64,000 nt of DNA from Aldehydirespirator sp965219165 (GCA_965219165.1 CBDCMW010000002.1:620001-684000), one strand, 5' to 3'. Positions 42,465-50,994 are shown, numbered from the stretch's first letter. Program-made: numbers and translations. The notes: generated by a model not told the origin, from the sequence alone.

Positions 42465-43283
42465 ATGACAGTCACGCTCATCGATCCGACCCTCGGCCCG
42501 TCCGGTGACAGCGACCGGATGCTCGCGGCCCGGCCCGCCAACCTCGACGGGGCCGTGCTCGGATTGGTCAACAACGGCAAGGCCCGCGGCCGCGAGATCC
42601 TTCAGCGGGTGGCGGAGAACCTCACGGCCAGACACCGCATCGGTGGCACCATCCTGGTCACCAAACCCGACTCCAGCTTCCCTGCCACTCCGGCGGACGT
42701 CGAGATGCTGGCCGCCGACGCCACGGCCATCATCGCGGCGATCGGCGATTGAGGCAGCTGCTCGTCGGGCAGTGTGCTCGACGCCGTTCGATTCGAGGAG
42801 CTCGGCCTGCCCGCGGCCGCGATCCTGACCGAGCCGTTCCGAACAACCGGACTGGTGATGGCCGAGCTCCAGGGGTTCGCCCGCTACCCGTTCGCCACCG
42901 TCCCGCACCCGGTGGCCAGCCTCTCGGCCGAGCAGGTGACGGCGCTGGCCGACGCGGTCACTCCCGCGGTCGAGCGGCTTCTCGTCGGCGGGGCGGGCCC
43001 CGTCGGATCGGGCGCGGCCGCGATCGGCACCGCGGTCGCGTCGTCGAGTCTTGACGATGTTGTGGAGGCCCTCGCCGAAGGGCTGCGCGCCGACCGCGCC
43101 GACCTCTCCGCGGTGCGGTCGGGCAGCCGGATCACCTTCAGGCTCCACATCCCCGACGAGGCATGCGCCGAGTGCGTCATGCCCTCATCGATGCTGGTGC
43201 CCATACTGCAGCGCCGCGTCGACGACGAGCTGGGCCCCGGATTGGTGGTAGTCCTCGACGATCCGCGGGACCACGCGACATGA
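42465..43283 (+). CDS. UGSC-family selenoprotein (in-frame UGA as selenocysteine 96)
   Basis: The frame from ATG 42465 meets a TGA at 42750 and continues open in the same frame to 43283. Read through, it gives 272 residues with U96-Gly-Ser-Cys99. The sequence flows across the UGA: AAIGD-U-GSCSSGSVLDAVRFEELG, then LTEPFRTTGLV and VPHPVASLSAEQV, all matching the UGSC (seleno)protein pattern I recall. GGAGG lies 11 bp before the ATG. selA and selB in the same window supply the decoding machinery. The last 90 residues hold an unrecognised domain with CAEC. Function unknown; the U/C pair suggests redox chemistry. Confidence 0.9.
42750..42774 (+). promoter_or_regulatory. Candidate bacterial SECIS element at the selenocysteine UGA
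   Basis: Immediately after the UGA, CTGC (42758-42761) pairs with GCAG (42769-42772), extended by a G-T pair, closing a 7-base loop TCGTCGG. Bacterial SECIS hairpins lie at this distance and expose G/U in the apical loop to SelB. The stem is short, so the call depends mainly on its position. Confidence 0.55.
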
Positions 43284-43329
43284 AGCCGTCAGGCAAGCCT
43301 GGAGGCGCCGGCAGGTAGCTGGCCTCGGG

Positions 43330-44574
43330 TCAGCCCTCGTCGGCGTCCACGGTGTCCAGGGCGTCGGCGGTGTCCAGGGCGTCCACGGCGTCGGCGGTGT
43401 TTAGGGCGTCCGCGGTGTCCAGGGCGTCCAGCGCGGCCACGGCGGCGTCGAGCATCCGGGCGCTGCAACCGGCCATCTCCACCGGTGGTACGTGCTCCTC
43501 CGACAGAGCCCGGGCCACAGACTTGAAGGCCTCGGCCGCCGCGCCGCCGCTCAGCACTGCGGGCTCGCCCGTGTCGAAGCCGTTGGCCACCGCAGCCTCG
43601 AGGGGAATGCACCCCAGCAGCGGCACCCCGACTTCGGCGGCGAGGGCCTCGCCTCCTCCCGCGCCGAACACGGCATGATGCTCGCCGTCGGGCGTGGCCA
43701 GATAACTCATATTCTCGATCACGCCCACGATGCGCAGATAGTTCTTGCGGCCCATGTCCACCACCCTGGCCGCCACCTTCTGGGCGGCCGTCGCCGGGGT
43801 GGTGACGACGATCATCTCGGCTCTCGGCAGCATCCTGGCCAGGCCCATCTGCACGTCACCGGTGCCCGGCGGCATGTCGATAAGCAGGTAGTCGAGGTCG
43901 TCGCTCCAGCGGACGTCCTCGCAGAAGTGCTGCACCGCCCGGTTGAGCATCAGCCCCCGCCACATCAGCGCCGAGTCCTCCCGGTCCACCAGGAATCCCA
44001 TCGACACCACATCGACGCGGCCCTCACCGATCGCCCGTGTGATCGGCACGATCTTGCCGTCGAGGGAGTGGAGCTCGCCGTCCACGCCCAGCATCCGGGG
44101 AACCGAGTAGCCCCAGATGTCGGCGTCCATCACTCCCACGTTGAACCCTTCCGCGGCCAGGGCCGCGGCCAGGTTGGTGGTGACTGTGGACTTGCCCACG
44201 CCGCCCTTGCCGCTGGCCACCATCAGCACCTTGGTGGTGGGCGGGATGGCCGTGTCGGGAGCACGCTGCGACACGTTCAAGCGGGCCTTGGCCATGGCTG
44301 AGGCCTTCTCGTCCGCGGTCAGCTCGGCCCACACGATGCGCACCCTGGTCACGCCGGGCAGCGATTCCAGCCGGGCCTTGACGTCCCGCTGGATCTGGGC
44401 CCGCAGCGGGCAGCCCGAGGTGGTGAGGGCGATCTCGACCCGCACCAGCCCGTCGTCGGACACGTGCGCGCCGCGGGCCATGCCCAGCTCCACCAGGTTG
44501 CTGCCCAGCTCGGGATCGACCACGCCCCGCATCAACTCCATCACGGCCTCGGCCGTGGGCGCGGTCGTGGTCAC
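43330..44574 (-). CDS. mrp: Mrp/NBP35-family Fe-S cluster carrier ATPase
   Basis: 414 residues from a GTG. An N-terminal MIP18-like domain (AVMELMRGVVDPELGSNLVELGM; TTSGCPL) is followed by the P-loop ATPase with MVASGKGGVGKSTVTTNLA, DADIWGYSVPRML and LLIDMPPGTGD. It lacks the CxxC near the end seen in some members. The last 35 residues are repeats of ALDTADA-like units. It probably loads Fe-S clusters onto client proteins; IscA/ErpA and a 2Fe-2S enzyme are encoded next to it. Confidence 0.92.
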   Translation of the reverse strand: MTTTAPTAEAVMELMRGVVDPELGSNLVELGMARGAHVSDDGLVRVEIALTTSGCPLRAQIQRDVKARLESLPGVTRVRIVWAELTADEKASAMAKARLNVSQRAPDTAIPPTTKVLMVASGKGGVGKSTVTTNLAAALAAEGFNVGVMDADIWGYSVPRMLGVDGELHSLDGKIVPITRAIGEGRVDVVSMGFLVDREDSALMWRGLMLNRAVQHFCEDVRWSDDLDYLLIDMPPGTGDVQMGLARMLPRAEMIVVTTPATAAQKVAARVVDMGRKNYLRIVGVIENMSYLATPDGEHHAVFGAGGGEALAAEVGVPLLGCIPLEAAVANGFDTGEPAVLSGGAAAEAFKSVARALSEEHVPPVEMAGCSARMLDAAVAALDALDTADALNTADAVDALDTADALDTVDADEG

Positions 44575-44696
44575 GACCCGATGCTACCGTGGTGCCTGCC
44601 GGGCCGATCCGGCGCCATCAGTAGCAGCGCCGGTCACCGGTCGCTAGGTTGGACCCAATTCACTTGCCCGCACCTACCAGCGCACGGGGAGCCACC

Positions 44697-45017
44697 ATGA
44701 TCACACTCACCGAGAAGGCATCGGCCAAGGTATTGGCGCTCATCGAGGCTGAGGGAGAGGACGACCTCGCCCTGCGCGTGGCGGTGCGCCCCGGCGGATG
44801 CTCGGGCTTCTCCTACGAGATGTACTTCGACACGGATGTGATCGAGGGCGATACCAAGGCGTCGTTCGGCGATGTCCAGGTGGTGGTGGACCCGTCGTCG
44901 GCCATGCTGCTCGACGGCGCCACGCTGGACTACTCCGACGGGCTGCAGCAGGCCGGGTTCTCGATCGACAACCCCAACGCCCAGAGCAGCTGCGGCTGCG
45001 GCCAGAGCTTCAGCTAG
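44697..45017 (+). CDS. A-type Fe-S carrier protein (IscA/ErpA/HesB family)
   Basis: 106 residues from an ATG with GGGGA upstream. The three cluster-binding cysteines of the family are present: Cys35 in GGCSGFSYEM, and Cys99 and Cys101 in SSCGCGQSF. It receives and delivers Fe-S clusters. It is divergent from mrp, and the two probably serve the same assembly route. Confidence 0.93.
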   Translation: MITLTEKASAKVLALIEAEGEDDLALRVAVRPGGCSGFSYEMYFDTDVIEGDTKASFGDVQVVVDPSSAMLLDGATLDYSDGLQQAGFSIDNPNAQSSCGCGQSFS

Positions 45018-45074
45018 CCCCCGCGGGCCCATCTCGTCGGGCCGGCCGGGCCGCGCGGCCCGGATCCGAAATCG

Positions 45075-46703
45075 ATGACGCTTCCGCCCTCTGAGGCTCA
45101 AGGCTCCCACGAAGCTCGTCGGGAGGGCTTCGAGATCGTGGTGGACGGCGCGGCGGTGGCGGTGGCTGATGATGGGCTGACCCTGCTGGATGTGCTGCGC
45201 GAGCAGCTGGGGGTGCGCTCGGTGAAGGATGGGTGCAGCCCGCAGGGCCAGTGCGGCTGTTGCACGGTGCTGGTTGACGGGCAGCCCAGAGTGGCCTGCG
45301 TCACCCCGGCCCGGCGGGTGAAGGGCCGCACCATCACCACCCTCGAGGGCCTCGATGCCGAGGTGCGCGACGGCTGGGCTCGAGCCTTCGCGGCCACTGG
45401 GGGCAGCCAGTGCGGGTTCTGCACCCCCGGGATCATCTGTCGCTTCGCCGGTCTGCACGCCAAGGGTGCCGACCACGGCGACCGTGATGTCGCGGCCCGC
45501 GCTCTGGCCGCTCATCTGTGCCGCTGCACCGGCTGGCAGCCCATCCTCGACGCCTGGCAGGCCTACCCCAGCACGGGGGCAGGGCCTGCCGCCACTGACC
45601 GGCTCTCCCACCCGGACCGACGGACCGACGCCGACTTGCGGGCCAGCATCGAGGGGCGGTCGCCGCAGTCCACCGGTCCTCATGTGGCTCTCGGGGCTGG
45701 CGGCTTCGCTGATGACACCGCGCCAGCCGGTGCTCTGGTGGCGGTGCGAGCCGGCGAGGACTGCGAATCCGCTGACGAGCACGGCTGGGTGGTGGCCGAG
45801 ACCCCGGCCGAGGCTCGGCGGCTGGCCGGCCGCGTGCCGGGCCGGCGCACCACCGCGAGCTGGGACCCGCCGCTGGAGGTCCCGCCGGGCGACTGGGCCG
45901 TCACCCTTCGCACCAGCTGGACCGATCCCGGCTACCTGGAGACCGACGCGGCCTGGTGCGAGCCGGGCGGCGAGCCCGCCTCCCCGCTCGGCAACGGCGG
46001 TGCGTTCGGGGGGAAGCTGCACTCGCCGGTGGCGCAGGCCGCCCGCCTTCTTGCCGACCGGTACGGCCGGCCGGTGCGAGTGCTGTGGTCGCGCCCCGAC
46101 GCGGCCGCGCTCGGGCCCAAGCGGCCGCCGATCGCCGCGGGCGTTCGGTCCGACGGCACCGGAGAGATGGTCGTGGCCCGCACTCCGGGCATCTGCGAGG
46201 CGATCCAGGCTCACGTGCCGGGGCTGATGGTCACCGAGGTCGACCTGCCCGGGCCGCCCACCTCGTCGCAGGTGCGAGGCGCGGGCTGGGCGGAGGCCGC
46301 GGTGCTGCTGGCCGCGGCCCGCGGCGAGACGGGCTGGGTCACGGGTCCCGGCGGCGGATCGGCTGTCGCCGCAGTCCAGTCCGACGGCTCGATCACCGTG
46401 CGGGTGAGGGCGGGTCGAACCCTCGATGAGACCGTTCTGCGCTCCTATTGCACGGGCGCAGCCCACATGGCCTACTCGTGGGTGACCAGCGAGTCCCTCG
46501 GCGTCGATCCCGACGGCACCGTCCACGATCTCACCGTCCGGTCCTTCGGGATCGTCAGCGCAGCCAAGATGCCCCGCGTGCTGGTCGAGATCGTCGACGA
46601 CGGCTCCGAGCCTGTCAACGGCAGCGATGCCGTGTTCGCCGCGGTGGCCACCGCAGTGTGGATCGACCGCGGCACCCCCGCTACCTGGCCCACTGGCCGC
46701 TGA
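45075..46703 (+). CDS. 2Fe-2S domain fused to a shortened xanthine-dehydrogenase-like molybdopterin domain
   Basis: 542 residues. Residues about 20-165 carry both 2Fe-2S clusters of molybdo-hydroxylases (KDGCSPQGQCGCCTV with Cys54/60/63, then SQCGFCTPG and HLCRCTGW). The rest resembles parts of the large Moco subunit: NGGAFGGKLHSPVAQAARLLADRYGRPVRVLWSR and a terminal NGSDAVFAAVATAVW. Complete large subunits are about 750 residues; this segment is about 370, so much of the substrate domain is missing. No FAD subunit is adjacent. It may bind Moco in a reduced scaffold or be a regulatory or decaying form; the frame is intact. Confidence 0.8.
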   Translation: MTLPPSEAQGSHEARREGFEIVVDGAAVAVADDGLTLLDVLREQLGVRSVKDGCSPQGQCGCCTVLVDGQPRVACVTPARRVKGRTITTLEGLDAEVRDGWARAFAATGGSQCGFCTPGIICRFAGLHAKGADHGDRDVAARALAAHLCRCTGWQPILDAWQAYPSTGAGPAATDRLSHPDRRTDADLRASIEGRSPQSTGPHVALGAGGFADDTAPAGALVAVRAGEDCESADEHGWVVAETPAEARRLAGRVPGRRTTASWDPPLEVPPGDWAVTLRTSWTDPGYLETDAAWCEPGGEPASPLGNGGAFGGKLHSPVAQAARLLADRYGRPVRVLWSRPDAAALGPKRPPIAAGVRSDGTGEMVVARTPGICEAIQAHVPGLMVTEVDLPGPPTSSQVRGAGWAEAAVLLAAARGETGWVTGPGGGSAVAAVQSDGSITVRVRAGRTLDETVLRSYCTGAAHMAYSWVTSESLGVDPDGTVHDLTVRSFGIVSAAKMPRVLVEIVDDGSEPVNGSDAVFAAVATAVWIDRGTPATWPTGR

Positions 46704-46708
46704 GGCCC

Positions 46709-46728
46709 AGAGGCCGAGCGGATCAGGC
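46709..46728 (+). repeat. Partial copy D of the dispersed repeat element (5' box only)
   Basis: CAGAGGCCGAGCGGATCAGG directly after the molybdo-hydroxylase stop matches the first box of copies A-C. The remainder of the element is absent. Confidence 0.5.
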
Positions 46729-46926
46729 GGGTCGCGGGTAGCCGGTCTCGGCTTCCTTGCGGGCCAGCTCCAGGTACTCGTTGGGACCTTCGTCGGTGCG
46801 GTTGGCCGCGTCGGAATCGGCTTTCAGGAAGCTGCCCAGCGCCGCGGCCAGGATCCCACTGCCCACCAGCACCGCCACCGGGAACAACACCACCAGCACG
46901 ATCACCATCACCACCGCTCCGGCCAC
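46723..46926 (-). CDS. Small membrane protein, unknown function
   Basis: 67 residues from a GTG. One membrane segment (about 3-30, VVMVIVLVVLFPVAVLVGSGI) is followed by a hydrophilic tail (LKADSDAANRTDEGPNEYLELARKE). The clean hydrophobic/hydrophilic division and a position between convergent genes support coding. No family recognised. Confidence 0.5.
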   Translation of the reverse strand: MAGAVVMVIVLVVLFPVAVLVGSGILAAALGSFLKADSDAANRTDEGPNEYLELARKEAETGYPRPA

Positions 46927-46980
46927 GACTCCAGCATACGCGCGGGCAGGACCCGCCAGCCGGGAGGCGACATTCTGGGG

Positions 46981-47139
46981 GTGACAATCGCGACGTCTAG
47001 GGGGACGTCGCCGGCCGGGACGGGGCGCGGCGCCGCGTCGCGCACCGGCACCGGCTGGGGCCGCATCGGCGGCAAGTACACGATCCTCGACATGACCGAC
47101 CTGCGCACGGCCATCATCGACACCGGCCGCGCCGGCTGA
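46981..47139 (+). CDS. Possible 52-residue hypothetical protein
   Basis: A short frame from GTG 46981 ending GGKYTILDMTDLRTAIIDTG and a stop 6 bp before the convergent OsmC gene's stop. The C-terminal half looks protein-like, the N-terminal half is low-complexity. No ribosome site at good distance. Listed because the spacer is otherwise empty. Confidence 0.25.
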   Translation: MTIATSRGTSPAGTGRGAASRTGTGWGRIGGKYTILDMTDLRTAIIDTGRAG

Positions 47140-47145
47140 CCGTGT

Positions 47146-47589
47146 TCAGCCCGCGAAGACGGCTTCGGTCGTGAAGGTGATGCCCCGTTCGAGGGTCTTG
47201 TGCACGGGACAGCGGCGGGCGATGTCGGCGAGGCGGGTCCGCTGGTCGGCGTCGAAGTCGCCCTCGATGAAGATCTGGCTGCGGACCCGGTCGATGTAGC
47301 CGGAGGCGTCGGACTCACAGTCGCCGCAGTCGTTGGCGTGGACCCGGTCGTGGGTGTAGCGGGCCGAGACCGAGTGCAGGCTCCAGCCCTTGCGCCGGCA
47401 GTACAGCGAGACGGTGATGCAGGTGCACGCCGCTACCGATGACAGCAGCAGCTCGTAGGGGTTGGGTCCGGTGTCGGCCCCGCCGACGTCGGAGGGCTCG
47501 TCGGCATGCCACACATGGGATCCGGCCCTCAGCTCCACGGAGAACTCGGCGCCGGGCTGGACTTTGATATCGGCGGTGATAGTAGTCAT
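47146..47589 (-). CDS. OsmC/Ohr-family protein
   Basis: 147 residues with the OsmC pattern: GPNPYELLLSSVAACTCITVSLYCRRKG, containing the first conserved Cys region, and IARRCPVHKTLERG, with the second Cys. The CPVHKTL form is typical of the YhfA/OsmC-like group. Members reduce organic hydroperoxides through paired Cys or have unclear roles. It ends at 47146, convergent with the short frame before it. Confidence 0.88.
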   Translation of the reverse strand: MTTITADIKVQPGAEFSVELRAGSHVWHADEPSDVGGADTGPNPYELLLSSVAACTCITVSLYCRRKGWSLHSVSARYTHDRVHANDCGDCESDASGYIDRVRSQIFIEGDFDADQRTRLADIARRCPVHKTLERGITFTTEAVFAG

Positions 47590-47667
47590 GGCGTCAGGTT
47601 AAGGCTGCGGAGACGGCGCCTGTCAGTCGAACTGGCAGCGTCTTGAGCGCTGGGTTTTCCACAGGGG

Positions 47668-47701
47668 CAAAGAAAAGGGACCCCGTGCGTTCCGGGGTCC
47701 C
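47668..47701 (-). terminator. Intrinsic terminator for the leftward DUF3800 gene
   Basis: On the minus strand an 8-bp GGGACCCC/GGGGTCCC stem with a 9-base loop is followed by TTTTCTTT, a textbook Rho-independent terminator. It lies about 105 bp downstream of the DUF3800 stop. It also insulates the OsmC gene behind it. Confidence 0.85.
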
Positions 47702-47805
47702 AGACACCTGGGGCGTACGGTCATGTTCAGCCGGAGCCTACTAACCGGAGCCGTCAGGCCGATTCAATGATAGGCAGCTTGTCACCGCGGTTGCAAGCTG
47801 TTCGT

Positions 47806-48537
47806 TCAGATGACGACGATCTGGTTGGTCCAGGGGCGGTTGGTGTGTGTGTGCTTTGCTGTGAGGCCTTGGGCTCGCAAACCCGCCAGCTGGTTGTTGA
47901 GGACGTGCATGCCGGGGGTGCTCCCGATGGTGCGGCGCCGGATCGCTGAGATGAGGTCCGCGATCTGGGTCGGCTCTGAGGTCATGGAGTCGACGTAGTG
48001 GACTACGGGGTGCAGCGGCAGGTTCTTGGAGGTCACGTAGCTCGCGACGCAGTGGCTGGTGTGGGCGTCGAGACGGTTCTCGGAGCGATCCATGACGACG
48101 AGGCCGATCTCGCTGCGGTGCGCGCACTCGACCGCGAAGTGCTCGACGAGCCTTTGCATCTGCATCGGCAGCGAGGTCTTCGTCGCCATCGAGTGATGCA
48201 TCCTGGCCTTGTCGATGCTCGCGGTGTAGGTGGTGCAGTCGAGGCCTCCGAGGATTCGGATCACCTCCAGCACGAGAGCCTGGTTCTTTCGGTTTCTCCA
48301 GCCCTTGGGTGTGAGCAGGTCGGTGGATTTCATCTCCCACCGGTGGGGGCTGCCGCTTCGCGGGAAGTGGTGGGCCTTGGCGCCGGAGACTTGGCGGGTC
48401 AGCTTGGGGACCTTCGTTGATGCGATGGAGAACCCTCCGATGACTACCGCTCCGGAGGAGTGGTTGAGTGAGATGGCGCCCGAGTCGTCGAGGTACAGCA
48501 TTCGGGTGCCTCTCGGGGTGATCGCGGTTGTGTGCAT
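47806..48537 (-). CDS. DUF3800-family protein
   Basis: 243 residues starting MHTTAITPRGTRMLYLDDSGAI; the LYLDDSG motif, then ASIDKAR, VVMDRSENRL and VHYVDSMTSEPTQIADLISAI, are characteristic of DUF3800, a predicted nuclease-like family with conserved acidic residues often found in mobile or defence regions. A ribosome site AAAGGAA lies 9 bp upstream, and an ATACGCGTAT palindrome at 48571 is a possible operator. Own promoter and terminator suggest a single-gene unit. Confidence 0.82.
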   Translation of the reverse strand: MHTTAITPRGTRMLYLDDSGAISLNHSSGAVVIGGFSIASTKVPKLTRQVSGAKAHHFPRSGSPHRWEMKSTDLLTPKGWRNRKNQALVLEVIRILGGLDCTTYTASIDKARMHHSMATKTSLPMQMQRLVEHFAVECAHRSEIGLVVMDRSENRLDAHTSHCVASYVTSKNLPLHPVVHYVDSMTSEPTQIADLISAIRRRTIGSTPGMHVLNNQLAGLRAQGLTAKHTHTNRPWTNQIVVI

Positions 48538-48639
48538 TGGTCGGTTCCTTTGTGACCTGGGGGGAGCCGCATACGCGTATCACACGATTCTTGGATTTCT
48601 GGACTAACTACGGTTCCGGATCGTGGAGGGGGCTTCGGG

Positions 48640-49240
48640 TGAGGTCTAGTTGATGGGGCTGGGGATTCTTTGAGAGTGTGAAGAAAGCGGAACTCGACCC
48701 CTTGTGGCCGGGCTGCGGGGCCCGACGAGACGCTTCGGGTCCGGCTGGTGCGGGTGATCGAGGGAGAACGTGCAGTTGCCCGCTGACGCCGACGGAAAGG
48801 GTGGCCACGGTGACGACCCGCAACGACGGCAGCGCAGGCGCCAGGCAGCGATGTCCAGGTTCCTTGATCGTCTGGCCGCCCGGCCGGAGCGTTTGGGGCT
48901 GTTGCTGTCCGCTCAGGGCCTCTGGCCGGACAGCGCTCCGGCCGGGCTCTCGCCGCGGGCGGTGATCCAGTGCTGCTCGAACCGGTGGCGGGCCAGTGGA
49001 GCGGCTGGCTAGCTCGCTCGGCGGCTGGGCTTCCGATGTGACCCAGTGGGCCGGCCGTGGTTGAGCAGTGCGACCTGTGTGACCTGCCGGCATTAGAGGA
49101 CAGCTTCGTCAGCAGCGGCGAGCCAGCCGCGTGACGCGCCGCCCCGACGGTCGGGAGCATTCGTCGCGGCCGTCGGGGCGGGGTTCGGGGGGAGGTTGAG
49201 GGGTTTCGACTCTTTGGGCGGGCTTCTTGTCGTCCGCTTG
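48640..49240. other. Gene-poor stretch between DUF3800 and dndB remnant
   Basis: No convincing gene in about 600 bp. A weak frame at 48851 and an inverted repeat at 49139-49181 (12-bp perfect arms CCGCCCCGACGG / CCGTCGGGGCGG, 19-base loop) are the only structures seen. The hairpin has no T-run on either strand. The region looks like leftover sequence between two accessory genes. Confidence 0.5.
48851..49012 (+). CDS. Possible 53-residue hypothetical protein
   Basis: ATG 48851 opens a short frame with an amphipathic start (MSRFLDRLAARPERLGLLL). There is no clear ribosome site or recognisable family, and coding bias cannot be judged at this length. Confidence 0.2.
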   Translation: MSRFLDRLAARPERLGLLLSAQGLWPDSAPAGLSPRAVIQCCSNRWRASGAAG

Positions 49241-49241
49241 G

Positions 49242-50153
49242 CTAGTTGGTGATGACCGGTTCTGGCCGCTCCGTTTCGAGGCCGAGCTTCCACTTGATGT
49301 AGTTGGCGGTTGCTCGGCGGGTGGGCACGCGGGTGACGACTTCGTTTCCTGCCATGCAGATGCCTTGCCAGTCGGGGTTGGTCTTCTTCCAGTCGATGTC
49401 ACGCAGGCCGTCGAGGTCGTCGGTCCAGTGCCCGGCTGCGCCGTTGTGGGCGGCTATGGCGGCGCCTCCTGCGAAACCGAGAGCCCACAGCGACAACGCG
49501 TAGGACGACACGTACAGCTGTCGGGCCTCCGGGGGCTTGGTGTCGCCGTCGAGGATGGCTTGCCAGGGCGCCACCAGGCTCGTGAGACGGGTCCAGTAGT
49601 CCACCGCGAGGACCTTCATGTCGTCCACTTCCGCTTGGGGGAGCTTGTCGGAGGGGTTGCCCAGGAGTTGGACGTTGGCCTGCTGTAGCCCTGAGAGGGT
49701 GGCGAACTTCGTTGAGCGCACCGACAGCGACACGCGTTCCTTGTCGATGCGCTCCTCAAACAGCGGCACCTCCTGGAGGCAGTCCATCGTGATTCCGTTG
49801 ATCGGCAGCCTGTGGTCAAAGAGGATGTCGAGGGACTTGGAGGTTTTGTGCACCGTGCGGTTGAGGTCCGAGAAGATTTGCTGGCTGCGCTCAAGCCCGC
49901 CGTCGGGCAGCACGACGACCGAGATCGTGTCCTGGGCTAGCTCGGGGCCGTGCTTCAGCGCTTCTTCGATACCAGCAACGCGGTGCTGGCCGTCGTTGAT
50001 GACGTACTTCGCCTCCAAGGGCAGCACCAGGGTGCCGACGTCGGCGCCCTCCTCGGCGGGGGTGAAATCGACGGCTGAGTCAACCGAGACGGTGATCGCT
50101 GAGAAGATGTAGTCCTCGGGCCCAGGATGTGGCCTATAGGGGGCGTCTCGCCG
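49242..50153 (-). pseudogene. 5'-truncated dndB-like (DGQHR-domain) gene
   Basis: The frame from the stop at 50154 downward reads PEDYIFSAITVSVDSAVDF, then AKYVINDGQHRVAGIEEAL, DTISVVVLPDGGLERSQQIFSDLNR and a normal C-terminus to 49242. This matches DndB, which regulates DNA phosphorothioation genes and is normally about 350 residues or more. The N-terminal 60 or so residues that should precede PEDYIF are missing; instead a stop occurs. A GTG at 50027 could start a 261-residue product lacking part of the fold. No dndCDE genes are present, so this is probably a remnant. Confidence 0.75.
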
Positions 50154-50183
50154 TCAGTTCCGCGGTTTGCGATACTGCAGCCC

Positions 50184-50963
50184 ATGACCTCTCCCGCGGC
50201 CACCTACGAGCGCGACGGGCACGTCGCCACCATCACCTACAACCGGCCCGAGGCCCTCAACGCCGTCAACGGGGCCATGCGCCGGGCCCTCGATGCGGCC
50301 TGGACCGCCTTCAGGGAAGACACCGAAGCCTGGGTGGCCATCGTCACCGGCGCGGGCCGAGCCTTCTGCGCGGGCGCCGACCTGAAGGACCGCGAGGGCT
50401 CGACGGGCGACTGGCCCGGCTCGTTCTGGGAGTGGCCCACCATCACCACCTTCGAGTCGGGCATGGAGATCTGGAAGCCCACCATCGCCGCCGTCAACGG
50501 ACCGTGCATCGGCTACGGCCTCACCGCCGTTGTGGCCTGCGACTTCGTGCTGGCCAGCGAGCGGGCCACGTTCGCCTACCCCGAGGTCCGCATAGGCGTG
50601 CCCACCATCGTGGGCGCGCTGCGCCTTCCGGACCGCGTCGCCTGGCCCGATGCTCTGGAGCTGCTGCTCACGGGCGAGACCATCGACGCGGCCAAGGCCA
50701 AGGAGATCAACCTGGCCTGGCGGGTCACACCCCACGACGAACTGATGACCGAGGCCCGCAGCCTCGCTGACCGCCTGTGCGCCGGTGCACCCCTGGCCGT
50801 CCGCGCCACCAATGAGATGGCCCGCCGGGGCCGCACCCTGGGATGGACCGAGGCCGTCCGCATGGGCGAGACCATGCGCCGCGTGGTGGCCGACACCTCC
50901 GACGCGGCCGAGGGCCTGGCCGCTTGGCAGGACCGCCGCCCCCCAACCTGGCAAGCCCGATGA
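50184..50963 (+). CDS. Enoyl-CoA hydratase/isomerase family protein
   Basis: 259 residues from the ATG at 50184. Crotonase features: VATITYNRPEALNAVNGAM, the oxyanion-hole strand AFCAGADLKDREG, PTIAAVNGPCIGYGLTAVVACDFVLAS and YPEVRIGVPTIVGALRLP. It likely acts on a CoA thioester. The usual first catalytic Glu lies near FVLASERATFAYPE, but its exact position is not certain. It stands alone between the dndB remnant and the toxin-antitoxin pair. Confidence 0.9.
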   Translation: MTSPAATYERDGHVATITYNRPEALNAVNGAMRRALDAAWTAFREDTEAWVAIVTGAGRAFCAGADLKDREGSTGDWPGSFWEWPTITTFESGMEIWKPTIAAVNGPCIGYGLTAVVACDFVLASERATFAYPEVRIGVPTIVGALRLPDRVAWPDALELLLTGETIDAAKAKEINLAWRVTPHDELMTEARSLADRLCAGAPLAVRATNEMARRGRTLGWTEAVRMGETMRRVVADTSDAAEGLAAWQDRRPPTWQAR

Positions 50964-50968
50964 GTGGT

Positions 50969-50994
50969 GTATACTTAAGATATGCGGCGTATAC
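50969..50994. promoter_or_regulatory. Pair of GTATAC sites at the VapB-like start
   Basis: GTATAC occurs at 50969 and again at 50989, the second inside codons 3-5 of the antitoxin gene. A 20-bp spacing puts both on the same DNA face. Ribbon-helix-helix antitoxins usually repress their own operon through such paired sites over the start. Confidence 0.5.

Noticed and set aside
42465..42752. A separate 95-residue protein ending at the TGA
   Set aside because: The conserved sequence continues in the same frame past the TGA with the UGSC motif, and Sec-decoding genes are present.
45046..45063. 18-bp GC palindrome after the IscA-like gene as terminator
   Set aside because: CCGGGCCGCGCGGCCCGG is a perfect palindrome but has no loop or T-run, and such runs arise easily in this base composition.
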